Source: an uncultured bacterium
GTDB lineage: Bacteria > Patescibacteriota > Minisyncoccia > Phycocordibacterales > CAIJYI01
Assembly (NCBI GenBank): GCA_903824855.1
Contig: CAIJYI010000040.1
Span: 1 to 32,532 of the forward strand
Direction of reading: 5' to 3'
DNA: 32,532 nucleotides
Shown here: piece by piece, positions 8,901 to 16,653 of the stretch
Numbering within the stretch: position 1 is the stretch's first letter
Layout: the number at the start of each line of letters is the position of its first letter
Program-made: the position numbers and the translations under genes
The notes under the pieces: generated by a model
Seen by the model: the letters and a program-made list of their open reading frames with translations, nothing else
The model's database searches: none
Told to the model about the DNA's origin: nothing

Positions 8901-8928
8901 AGTTTATCAGTGGGGGGGGATAAGTCAA
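8901..8928 (-). promoter_or_regulatory. Predicted M23 peptidase promoter, TTGACT-16 bp-(TGA)TAAACT, with a C8 homopolymer in the spacer
   Basis: - strand: TTGACT tatCCCCCCCCactga TAAACT; -35 at 8928-8923, C8 at 8919-8912, -10 at 8906-8901; TGn extended -10. Confidence 0.6.
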
Positions 8929-8966
8929 GTTTTTTGTAGGACAATGGCTTTGGGAGGGATAATAAA

Positions 8967-8993
8967 AAAGGCGGAGCACTTTGCTTCGCCTTT
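8967..8993 (-). terminator. Intrinsic terminator downstream of the NRS/ER-like gene
   Basis: AAAGGCGGAGCA-CTT-TGCTTCGCCTTT (one G-T pair); on the - strand it is followed by TTTTTTATT. Confidence 0.75.
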
Positions 8994-9004
8994 GGTTTAT
9001 TTTT

Positions 9005-9889
9005 TTATAACACTTTATTATTCAAGTTCTCTTTATATTTTCGCAATATTTCTTCAAGTCGCTTTTTGTTGAGCGCAGGCATAATAATTCCGAGTTCTTT
9101 TGCTTTTACATTTGAAAGAACGCAATTACTTCGTTTCGCTTTGGTTATTCCGCCCGGACCCTGGAGTGCTAAAAGAGAAATAATCTCATACGTATGTGTC
9201 GGGTCAATAATTTTTTTATAGGCCTCCAAAACGTGGCCATTATCTATATATCCGTCATTGGTCAGATTGAGTATTCCCGTTGGTTTTTTTTCCATCAGTA
9301 CTTCAAGCGCCGGCCAGAGATCATCTAAATAAGTTACTGAATTCGGAATTGAAATGACACGGTTGTATCCTGCAATTTTATTTATGAAATTTCTCTTGTG
9401 GGGAATAGAGGATAGTGGCATACGAATACGCGCCTGTAAAACAGGAAGTTCTTTTAGTGCATCTTGCATGACAACTCTCATTCTGGAATAAAAACTCCCG
9501 TAGAAATTCGGTTTGTCTTCCTCGGTGAAAACTTTTCTCTTTCCTCCTTGATAAATACATCCCGAACAAATTTGTATCGGATAAGCACCGCAAGATAAAG
9601 CAGCGGTCATCGCATTTATCGCACCCACGACATTAACAAGCGCGGTTTCTTCTTTGTGGTCTTCACACCAATCAACGGTGGGATAGGCTTTTGCTCCCGC
9701 ACAATTAATGACAACATCAGGTTTTATTTTATTGAACATCGTTGTGAGCGCCGAAAAATCCGAAAGTTCAATGCGTTCATGAAACACGGTATAACCGCGA
9801 GATTTCATATATTCCAAACATAAACCACCTAAATATCCGGACGAACCCAATATGTATATTTTCTTGTCTTTGTTACCACTTTCAAACAT
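9005..9889 (-). CDS. SDR-family NAD(P)-dependent 4-ketoreductase, NRS/ER-like (dTDP/UDP-4-keto-6-deoxyglucose 3,5-epimerase/4-reductase-like)
   Basis: Start reassigned to ATG 9889 (MFESGNKDKK...) preceded by AAGGAGG; GSSGYLGG; VDWCEDHKEETALVNVVG; KPNFYGSFYSRMR; RMPLSS..RNFINKIAGYNRVISIPNSVTYLDDLWP. Confidence 0.82.
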   Translation of the reverse strand: MFESGNKDKKIYILGSSGYLGGLCLEYMKSRGYTVFHERIELSDFSALTTMFNKIKPDVVINCAGAKAYPTVDWCEDHKEETALVNVVGAINAMTAALSCGAYPIQICSGCIYQGGKRKVFTEEDKPNFYGSFYSRMRVVMQDALKELPVLQARIRMPLSSIPHKRNFINKIAGYNRVISIPNSVTYLDDLWPALEVLMEKKPTGILNLTNDGYIDNGHVLEAYKKIIDPTHTYEIISLLALQGPGGITKAKRSNCVLSNVKAKELGIIMPALNKKRLEEILRKYKENLNNKVL

Positions 9890-10015
9890 CTTTATTTCCT
9901 CCTTGTTTCCATATCTGACTTTCAGGTTACTCTGTTTGAATTTTCTGTCAATATTTTTTGAGTAAAATTCTTTTACATATCCACAAAACACAGAGCGGCT
10001 TTTTTTTATTTGTTG

Positions 10016-10029
10016 TACAATAGTATTAC
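10016..10029 (+). promoter_or_regulatory. -10-like TACAAT 8 nt before ATG
   Basis: TACAAT 10016-10021; ATG 10030; no convincing -35. Confidence 0.35.
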
Positions 10030-10350
10030 ATGAATGAGGGCACAGAAAAAATGAGCGGGATGGCATACGCCGGCGGAATGTTGTTTGCCGCTATTATCGA
10101 CATCATTGGAATTGTCGTACCTGTTCTTGGAACCATTTTTATTGGTTTTATGAGGTTATCGTTTTGGCTTGCCGGATACGATATGAGAAACACTACAGGA
10201 ATGACCGTTACAAATGCTCTTCTTGAATCATTACCTATTGTTCCTTGCTGTATGGTCTTTATGTGGTCATCTCATAGGAAAAATGCGATTAATTGCAAGG
10301 AAAGGGAAAAAGAAATGGAGAATTCTCAAACGCAAGAGAGTTACGCCTAA
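10030..10350 (+). CDS. Small membrane protein of unknown function
   Basis: 106 aa; two hydrophobic segments (AYAGGMLFAAIIDIIGIVVPVLGTIFIGFM; LLESLPIVPCCMVFMW). Confidence 0.75.
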   Translation: MNEGTEKMSGMAYAGGMLFAAIIDIIGIVVPVLGTIFIGFMRLSFWLAGYDMRNTTGMTVTNALLESLPIVPCCMVFMWSSHRKNAINCKEREKEMENSQTQESYA

Positions 10351-10369
10351 TGAATATTTCAACGCAAAT

Positions 10370-10399
10370 AAAAAACCGTTCAGTTTTGAACGGTTTTTT
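10370..10399. terminator. Bidirectional intrinsic terminator between convergent genes
   Basis: AAAAAACCGTTCA-GTTT-TGAACGGTTTTTT. Confidence 0.9.
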
Positions 10400-11460
10400 T
10401 AGAATGGGTTTACTCCTCCGCGAACTTCAAAATGGAGATGTGGGCCGGTTGATCGTCCGGTGTTGCCGATGTTTCCAATGAGCTGACCTTGGCTAACCAT
10501 ATCGCCGGCTGAAACAAAGTTGGCTGAAAGATGACCATAAAGCGTCTGCATTCCGTTTGGATGTTGAATAACGATATAGTGCCCATACCCTCCGTTATAA
10601 CCGGAATCAAGACTGACCATAACTTTTCCGGAAGCGGCCGCAACAACGGCTAAACCGCCACGGGCACTCAGGTCGACACCGTTATGACCATGCAAACCTT
10701 GAGTTTCTCCTCCTTTTGCCGGTCGAATAAAGTAACCGTTTGACGAAGCAGAGGGAGATTCAGGGGAAAGAATGTTGGCTATGAATTTTTTAATCGGGGT
10801 AATAACCGGAGTTGGAGTAACTTCGCCGTTTGGAATAATAATTACATCACCGACAGACATTGAAGAGTCGTCGATATCATTGAAATCGCGTATTTCTCCG
10901 GCGTCAGCAGAGTAGGTTTTCGCAATTTTATTTACCGTATCTCCTTTCTTAATAGTATATTGAACACCCGAAACTGGGAGAATGACGAGTTGTTGTCCCA
11001 CTTTAAGACCTCCTCCTTTGGGAATATTGTTTGACCATCGAATCGTATTGGCGCTCACATTAAACATTTTTGCCACTTCAGAAAGAGTGTCTCCGTTATG
11101 AACAACATATACACTGATTTGATCTCCGTAAGTATTTATTTTTGGCTTGTCGGCGTTAGTTGCTGTTGGAGTAACGGTACGGAGAGCAGAGACTGCGGAA
11201 CCTTCAACTTCGCCAACAGATTCATCATCTCCACTTTCTTGATTAAGATCAGAATTCAAAGCCGCCGCCGCGAGGTTCATTGTTTGTGAATTTTTCTCTC
11301 CGGAACTTGTGTTGTTTGTCGCACCAACTGAATCACTTGATGACCCAAGATACGCATCTACAACGGCGCCAAACATATCAGAAAGAGGATTTGCTTGCGC
11401 TTTATGAGCAGGAACGAGAAAAGAAATGCCAACAAAAAAAGCCACAAAAAACAACCTCAT
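10399..11460 (-). CDS. Secreted M23 metallopeptidase with two LysM domains
   Basis: Signal peptide; LysM (VYVVHNGDTLSEVAKMFNVSANTIRWSNNI; YTIKKGDTVNKIAKTYS); M23 (HGHNGVDL, GHYIVIQHPNGMQTLYGHL, GPHLHFEVR). Confidence 0.95.
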   Translation of the reverse strand: MRLFFVAFFVGISFLVPAHKAQANPLSDMFGAVVDAYLGSSSDSVGATNNTSSGEKNSQTMNLAAAALNSDLNQESGDDESVGEVEGSAVSALRTVTPTATNADKPKINTYGDQISVYVVHNGDTLSEVAKMFNVSANTIRWSNNIPKGGGLKVGQQLVILPVSGVQYTIKKGDTVNKIAKTYSADAGEIRDFNDIDDSSMSVGDVIIIPNGEVTPTPVITPIKKFIANILSPESPSASSNGYFIRPAKGGETQGLHGHNGVDLSARGGLAVVAAASGKVMVSLDSGYNGGYGHYIVIQHPNGMQTLYGHLSANFVSAGDMVSQGQLIGNIGNTGRSTGPHLHFEVRGGVNPF

Positions 11461-11491
11461 ACTGCCTGAGTTTGTGCTAAATATATGTGTT

Positions 11492-11539
11492 TTCCGACGG
11501 TTTACCCTTTTAATAAGGCCTGTAAACGCGTAATCGGAA
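11492..11539. other. Nested long hairpin in the 406-bp intergenic region upstream of the LysM-M23 gene
   Basis: TTCCGA/TCGGAA (11492-11497/11534-11539), GTTTAC/GTAAAC (11500-11505/11522-11527), CCTT/AAGG (11506-11509/11515-11518); T6 run shortly downstream on the + strand. Confidence 0.5.
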
Positions 11540-11866
11540 TTCTGTTTTTTGAGAGAAATAAGCCGATGATATTAGGGGGAATTTCTGTCGACAGGAAAGG
11601 AAAACTAAGTATCCTTAACTGCAAATTCAGCCGAAGCAACCATAGAATCAAGTATAGAAAAGTAGGGTGAATAAGTCAACCGAGGAGTATTAAGAAGTGG
11701 AAAACTTTGTTGACAATACAAAACTCACAAACACCGCCACTTACAAAATCTTTTACACAGGGAAACATTGTATTCCGTTTTATATGAGCGTAATATATAT
11801 TATATAGTATTCTCTTTTATATCTGTTTTTAACAGAAAGTAGAAGGAGTATAACTTTTTTAATTTT

Positions 11867-13141
11867 GTGGCAAATTTTCTTACTTTACAATCATTAAAAT
11901 CCTCATCAAGCGATATCGGTGTTCAGCCGATTAAGACTGTTTCGCAACTTCCCGTAGAAACTCCTGACTCCAAGATACTCCTACAACGCATTGAAAAGGA
12001 GGGTGTATTGGTCATCAAAGAAGACCCGGAAAAAGATTTCGACGAAATTCCGGTACCGGAAAAAGAAGAAGCGATTCCGGAAGTTGAGTCATCTGAGCCA
12101 AAAATTACCATTTCTAACGATTCATTTCCAAAAAGACAACTGCCCGATGAAATAAAACAACACTTCGAAAACAACAGTGCATCTTTCATCTCTTTCGCCA
12201 GACAAAAAGAATCTTCCTCTGTTCTTGGTGACGCCGAAAAGCAAGCACTTTGGGATAGAGCCTTGCTTTCTGAAGAATTTTTGGATGGAAGAATTCCTTT
12301 AGAGATAGGTGATGAATCAAAAAAAGGGGTTTCCTTTGTTCCCAAAAAACCAGAGCAAACCTTGGGAGGTGTTTTTCCTACCCGTGTTGTTTCTGAAACA
12401 TTAAAAGGTGTTGACGATGCCGGAATGATAGTATCCGGGCCCCCAAAAAACATCAAAGCAGTTGAAAAAACCGGGAGCGCGTGGCCGGAATACGTACCAA
12501 AAAAACCGGGGGATGTTGTAAATAAAGAAAAATACGCAGTAATGAATTCTGCTGTTGAAAAAAGTGAATCCGCACAATCTCCTGTTTTTGAAAAACCGAT
12601 TCATATAGAAACCCCTAACGAAAAGGAAAGAGAACCGGGGTTAGGTATACCAAAAAAACCAAAAACACAAAACGAACCGCTCGTTGTTTCCAAAAACAAC
12701 ACACCTGAAAAAATTGATGCCTTTATTGTCGCACAAAAGAAGGCTCTAACCCTTGATGATATTAAAAAAGAAACGATTCCTGAAGCAGAAGCAATCCATA
12801 TATTAAAAAAAACTGAAATTGGTGATTCCCTTGAAGAAAAAATTATTGACGTGCAGATGAGAACTATTTTTGAAAATGCTCCGGGTGGCGTGAGGTCTCA
12901 AATGGAAAAAATGCTTGCGAAGGAATTATTGACGGAGAAAGATCAAAACGAAGATTTAAATAATATCTGGAAAAAAAGACTGCGTGACTATATTTTAAAA
13001 CTCAAGGAACAGGGAAAGGGTGTATTTGAAGAAGTCGGAGCTACCGAACCAAAAGAAGGAGAAACGGTGCTTGATTACATCAGACGAATTTATTTGTCTA
13101 TTGTTCGAGCAGAGGTACTAAAAAACGCAGAAAAACAATAA
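11867..13141 (+). CDS. Uncharacterised low-complexity, charged protein with repeated KKP motifs (GTG start)
   Basis: 424-aa ORF; AGAAGGAG upstream but about 18 nt from the GTG; VPKKPEQ/VPKKPGD/IPKKPKT repeats; no signal peptide. Confidence 0.75.
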   Translation: MANFLTLQSLKSSSSDIGVQPIKTVSQLPVETPDSKILLQRIEKEGVLVIKEDPEKDFDEIPVPEKEEAIPEVESSEPKITISNDSFPKRQLPDEIKQHFENNSASFISFARQKESSSVLGDAEKQALWDRALLSEEFLDGRIPLEIGDESKKGVSFVPKKPEQTLGGVFPTRVVSETLKGVDDAGMIVSGPPKNIKAVEKTGSAWPEYVPKKPGDVVNKEKYAVMNSAVEKSESAQSPVFEKPIHIETPNEKEREPGLGIPKKPKTQNEPLVVSKNNTPEKIDAFIVAQKKALTLDDIKKETIPEAEAIHILKKTEIGDSLEEKIIDVQMRTIFENAPGGVRSQMEKMLAKELLTEKDQNEDLNNIWKKRLRDYILKLKEQGKGVFEEVGATEPKEGETVLDYIRRIYLSIVRAEVLKNAEKQ

Positions 13142-13164
13142 ATAACTGAAAAGCAAATTGTGAT

Positions 13165-13344
13165 ATGAAAAAAGAAGGAGGCCCGGAGGCAAAAAATAAT
13201 ATTTTTGATTTCAACGAAAAAAAAGAAGACGTTGATTTATTTTCACAACCGATTTCCATAAAAAGTGAAAGGCACGAAGATTTTCATTCATTGCGAACAG
13301 AATTATCAAAAATGCACAACATAGAAATTCTCGATGAAGAATAA
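13165..13344 (+). CDS. Small 59-aa charged ORF absent from the supplied ORF track
   Basis: MKKEGGPEAKNNIFDFNEKKEDVDLFSQPISIKSERHEDFHSLRTELSKMHNIEILDEE*, in the 225-bp gap between two co-directional genes. Confidence 0.6.
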   Translation: MKKEGGPEAKNNIFDFNEKKEDVDLFSQPISIKSERHEDFHSLRTELSKMHNIEILDEE

Positions 13345-13366
13345 ACTTTTTTTAAGTGATATTTAA

Positions 13367-14587
13367 ATGGAACAACAAGAACCACCGGTCAGAACATCTG
13401 AAATTGTGGAAAGTATATTTCCTCAGCAAACTGAGTCGGTAAGTATTGCCGACAAAATCAATGGAAAAATTGCCGAAATAAGGTCTGTTTTGCTCGCTTC
13501 CGAAAATAAAAACGAAGAGGAAGAAAAAATCGCCATTGAAAAAATTCAAGAAATTCTGGGGAACCAAGATTATTCAGAAAATGAGATTTTATACAGATTG
13601 GAAAAAGTTTATGGAGAAGTAATGGAAATTTCTCAACAGAAAAATACCGAAACGAAACCGATTGGCAAAAAAATCACAGAAGAGGGCATTCATTTTCTTC
13701 ACGATTTTGACAGCGGAAGAATTCCGCCCCTCAAATCAAGTGGTTTAAGAAATATCGCAGAAGGAAACGGTGTTGTTGTTGAAGAATCTGATGATTCAAA
13801 GGAAATAATCAGAAAATTAAAAAATATCAGAGATGGAGTAGAAGAAAAAAAAGAGCCCGTTTTTGAAAAAAAACAGGGTGCGATAGTAAATAAAATAGAA
13901 AAAGAAGACCCCTTAGAAAATTTAAAAACGGAAAGAACTCATCTGCAGGAATCAATATTCAGTCTTAAACTCACACCTCTTAAGAAAGAGTCGGATAAGC
14001 TCCGGCTGAAAAATGAAGAACTAAGGCTTGCTGATATTGAAAGATTTATAAAAGCCGGGGGAGAAGTGAAAATTACTCCAAAAATACCGGTAAAAAGTGA
14101 AACTTCGGAAATTCCTGTAATGAAAACGAGCGAACCCACGAGGTTTGTTCCTATCACAAAAGAAACAAAACAACCTTTACAAAACACAGAAATCAAAGAA
14201 GTTGCTCCTGTCGAAAAAATAGAAGAAATAGAGATAAAACCAGAAGATGTAAAAAGGGAGACTCTTTTGGAAACCAAAAAAATAACCGTTGAAAAATCCA
14301 TTCAAAAGCTCGGCGAGCCTTATATTGCAAAAACGGGAGATACTATCTGGGGGGTTCTCAAAAAAAGACTTTCTGAAAATGAATATATCAATAAGCTGAC
14401 CCCACGCGAAAGAAATTTTATTATGGATAACATGAAAGATACCGTTTCTCATCTTTCAAAAGAACAAATAAGAGCTCTTGGAAAAGGAAAAGATGTCAGC
14501 CATCCAAAAAAGCTGGACGAATTGGATTTCAGCGCCATCATCAAAGAAAACATTCATCTGACCCGACTTCTCAAAAGATTTGAGTAA
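13367..14587 (+). CDS. Uncharacterised coiled-coil/charged protein with a LysM-like C-terminal segment
   Basis: 406-aa ORF; C-terminal GEPYIAKTGDTIWGVLKKRLSENEYINKLTPRERNFIMDNMK; no signal peptide or TM. Confidence 0.8.
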   Translation: MEQQEPPVRTSEIVESIFPQQTESVSIADKINGKIAEIRSVLLASENKNEEEEKIAIEKIQEILGNQDYSENEILYRLEKVYGEVMEISQQKNTETKPIGKKITEEGIHFLHDFDSGRIPPLKSSGLRNIAEGNGVVVEESDDSKEIIRKLKNIRDGVEEKKEPVFEKKQGAIVNKIEKEDPLENLKTERTHLQESIFSLKLTPLKKESDKLRLKNEELRLADIERFIKAGGEVKITPKIPVKSETSEIPVMKTSEPTRFVPITKETKQPLQNTEIKEVAPVEKIEEIEIKPEDVKRETLLETKKITVEKSIQKLGEPYIAKTGDTIWGVLKKRLSENEYINKLTPRERNFIMDNMKDTVSHLSKEQIRALGKGKDVSHPKKLDELDFSAIIKENIHLTRLLKRFE

Positions 14588-14617
14588 AAAAAATCGCCAT
14601 CTGTGGCGATTTTTTTG
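14588..14617 (+). terminator. Intrinsic terminator
   Basis: ATCGCCA-TCTG-TGGCGAT followed by T7; A-run upstream. Confidence 0.9.
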
Positions 14618-14632
14618 TTAACACTTTGTTTG

Positions 14633-14647
14633 TGATATGATATCTCA
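14633..14647 (+). promoter_or_regulatory. Extended -10 TGATATGAT exactly 6 nt before the helicase ATG
   Basis: TATGAT 14636-14641 preceded by TGA; ATG 14648. Confidence 0.5.
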
Positions 14648-16600
14648 ATGACTAAATACACCGAAGGATTAAACGACCCGCAAAAATCGGCGGTTCTTCA
14701 TAAAAACGGGCCACTTTTGATTGTTGCAGGAGCCGGCGCAGGGAAAACAAAAACACTCACTCACAGGATTCTTCATTTGATTGAGGGCGGTGTCCCGGCA
14801 AAAAATATTCTTGCAGTAACATTCACCAATAAAGCGGCGCATGAAATGAAAGAACGCGTGAATTCACTTCTTGAAGAAAGCGGGTCGCATGATTATTACA
14901 ACAAGCCTTTCATTGGCACATTCCATTCGCTCGGTATTCATATTCTTCGAAACGAACATGAAACAATCGGCGTTCCCAAACATTTCAGCGTGTTAGACCA
15001 AAGCGATTCCCGTTCCATTATAAAAGACGCTGTTAAGGCGAGGGATTTAGACCCGAAACAATTTGACCCAAAAAAAATACAAAGCATTATTTCCCTCCAA
15101 AAAGGGGAGTGTGTTTCAGCCGAAACGTTTTATTCCAATTCAAACACGGGTTTTTTCCCAAGACTTGTCGCGGAAGTGTGGTTGGACTATGAACGAAGAA
15201 CAAAAAAAGAAGGGGCTTTTGACTTTGACGACCTTCTTCTAAAGACACTCACTCTTTTACAGGATAATCAGGAGATTCGTGAAAAATATCAAAACCTGTG
15301 GAAGTTTGTGCATATTGATGAGTACCAGGATACCAACACAGTGCAGTATGAACTCTCTCGTATCCTTGCGGGAAAAGAAAAAAATATCTGCGTTGTCGGG
15401 GATGCTGACCAAAATATTTACAGCTGGCGTGGAGCAAATATAAAAAATATTCTCCACTTCGAAAAAGATTATCCGGGATCAACCGTTATTTTACTTGAAG
15501 AAAATTACCGTTCCACGCAAAATATTCTCACCGCAGCCAATAATGTTATCCAAAAAAATAAACAGCGCGTCCCAAAAAATCTCTTTACTAAACTTCCCGG
15601 TGGAGACAAAATTTCTCTTTATGAAGCCTATGATGAAAATGATGAGGCAGCACATGTCGCTGAAAAAATACGCGAGATAAAAGCAAAAAAAGGCTCTTTT
15701 CAAGATATTGCAATACTCTTTCGGGCAAACTATCAATCCCGCGCGCTCGAAGAAGCGATGTTGTCGGCGGATATTCCTTATCAAGTCCTTGGCGTGAAAT
15801 TTTTTGAAAGAAAAGAAGTAAAAGACGTGCTTTCATTCCTTCGCTGTTCATTGAATCCGGAAAATGAAGTTGATATGAAAAGAATCATCAATGTTCCTCC
15901 AAGAGGAATCGGAGATGTCACCCTTAAAAAAATTCTTGCCGGCCAAAAAGAATCTTTACCATCGTCCACAAGGAAGAAAGTTTTGGAATTTGAAACAATA
16001 CTCGGAAAAATACGCGAGACAGCGCTCTCCAAAAAACCGAGTGATACGATAAAATTTATTTTGAAAGAGACGGGAATGGAGCACGGTTTATCTCTCGGAG
16101 GGGAAGAGGAACAGGAAAGAATAGAAAATCTCTACGAGCTTGTTACTTTAGCCACAAAATATGACGCACTTTCCCCCGAAGAAGCCGTTCAAAAACTTCT
16201 GGAAGATGCTTCACTCGCAAGTGATCAGGATTCACTGATGCACAAAAACGAGGAACCTCGTGTTCGCCTTATGACCGTGCATGCCTCAAAAGGTTTGGAA
16301 TTTGAGTCAGTATTCATTACCGGCCTTGAAGATGGGCTTTTCCCGCATAAAAGCTTCGGTGAATCAAATGATTCGCAGAGCCACAAAGAAGAAGAACGTC
16401 GACTTTTTTATGTTGCGATAACAAGAGCCAAAAAACGACTTTTCCTTTCCTATGCATCAATGAGAACAATATTTGGCTCAAGAAATGTGACTATTCCGTC
16501 AGAATTCCTAAATGATATCCCTGACGAATTAATGGAGGCCGAAGAAACAAGAGAAACGACAGGAGGAAGTATTTTGGATAAAATAATATACTACCAATAA
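14648..16600 (+). CDS. pcrA: UvrD/PcrA-type SF1 DNA helicase
   Basis: LNDPQKSAV; AGAGAGKTKTLTHR; VTFTNKAAHEMKERV; VGDADQNIYSWRGA; MTVHASKGLEFESVFITGLEDGLFPH. Confidence 0.95.
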   Translation: MTKYTEGLNDPQKSAVLHKNGPLLIVAGAGAGKTKTLTHRILHLIEGGVPAKNILAVTFTNKAAHEMKERVNSLLEESGSHDYYNKPFIGTFHSLGIHILRNEHETIGVPKHFSVLDQSDSRSIIKDAVKARDLDPKQFDPKKIQSIISLQKGECVSAETFYSNSNTGFFPRLVAEVWLDYERRTKKEGAFDFDDLLLKTLTLLQDNQEIREKYQNLWKFVHIDEYQDTNTVQYELSRILAGKEKNICVVGDADQNIYSWRGANIKNILHFEKDYPGSTVILLEENYRSTQNILTAANNVIQKNKQRVPKNLFTKLPGGDKISLYEAYDENDEAAHVAEKIREIKAKKGSFQDIAILFRANYQSRALEEAMLSADIPYQVLGVKFFERKEVKDVLSFLRCSLNPENEVDMKRIINVPPRGIGDVTLKKILAGQKESLPSSTRKKVLEFETILGKIRETALSKKPSDTIKFILKETGMEHGLSLGGEEEQERIENLYELVTLATKYDALSPEEAVQKLLEDASLASDQDSLMHKNEEPRVRLMTVHASKGLEFESVFITGLEDGLFPHKSFGESNDSQSHKEEERRLFYVAITRAKKRLFLSYASMRTIFGSRNVTIPSEFLNDIPDELMEAEETRETTGGSILDKIIYYQ

Positions 16601-16619
16601 TCGAAAAAATATAAAAAAG

Positions 16620-16648
16620 AACGGCGAGGAATTGATCCTCGCCGTTTT
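16620..16648. terminator. Intrinsic terminator between convergent genes
   Basis: AACGGCGAGGA-ATTGA-TCCTCGCCGTT then TT. Confidence 0.85.
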
Positions 16649-16653
16649 GAATA

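Noticed and set aside
8608-9072. 154-aa + strand ORF spanning the M23 start and NRS/ER 3' end
   Set aside because: Overlaps the M23 promoter, two hairpins and a terminator; Cys/Phe-rich nonsense composition.
9890-10066. 59-aa N-terminal extension of the NRS/ER-like ORF
   Set aside because: Internal ATG at 9889 has a perfect AAGGAGG SD and begins the Rossmann fold; the extension overlaps the divergent gene's start.
11923-12456. 177-aa antisense ORF opposite the KKP-repeat protein
   Set aside because: Ser/Phe-rich reverse translation of a Lys/Glu-rich coding strand; no start context.
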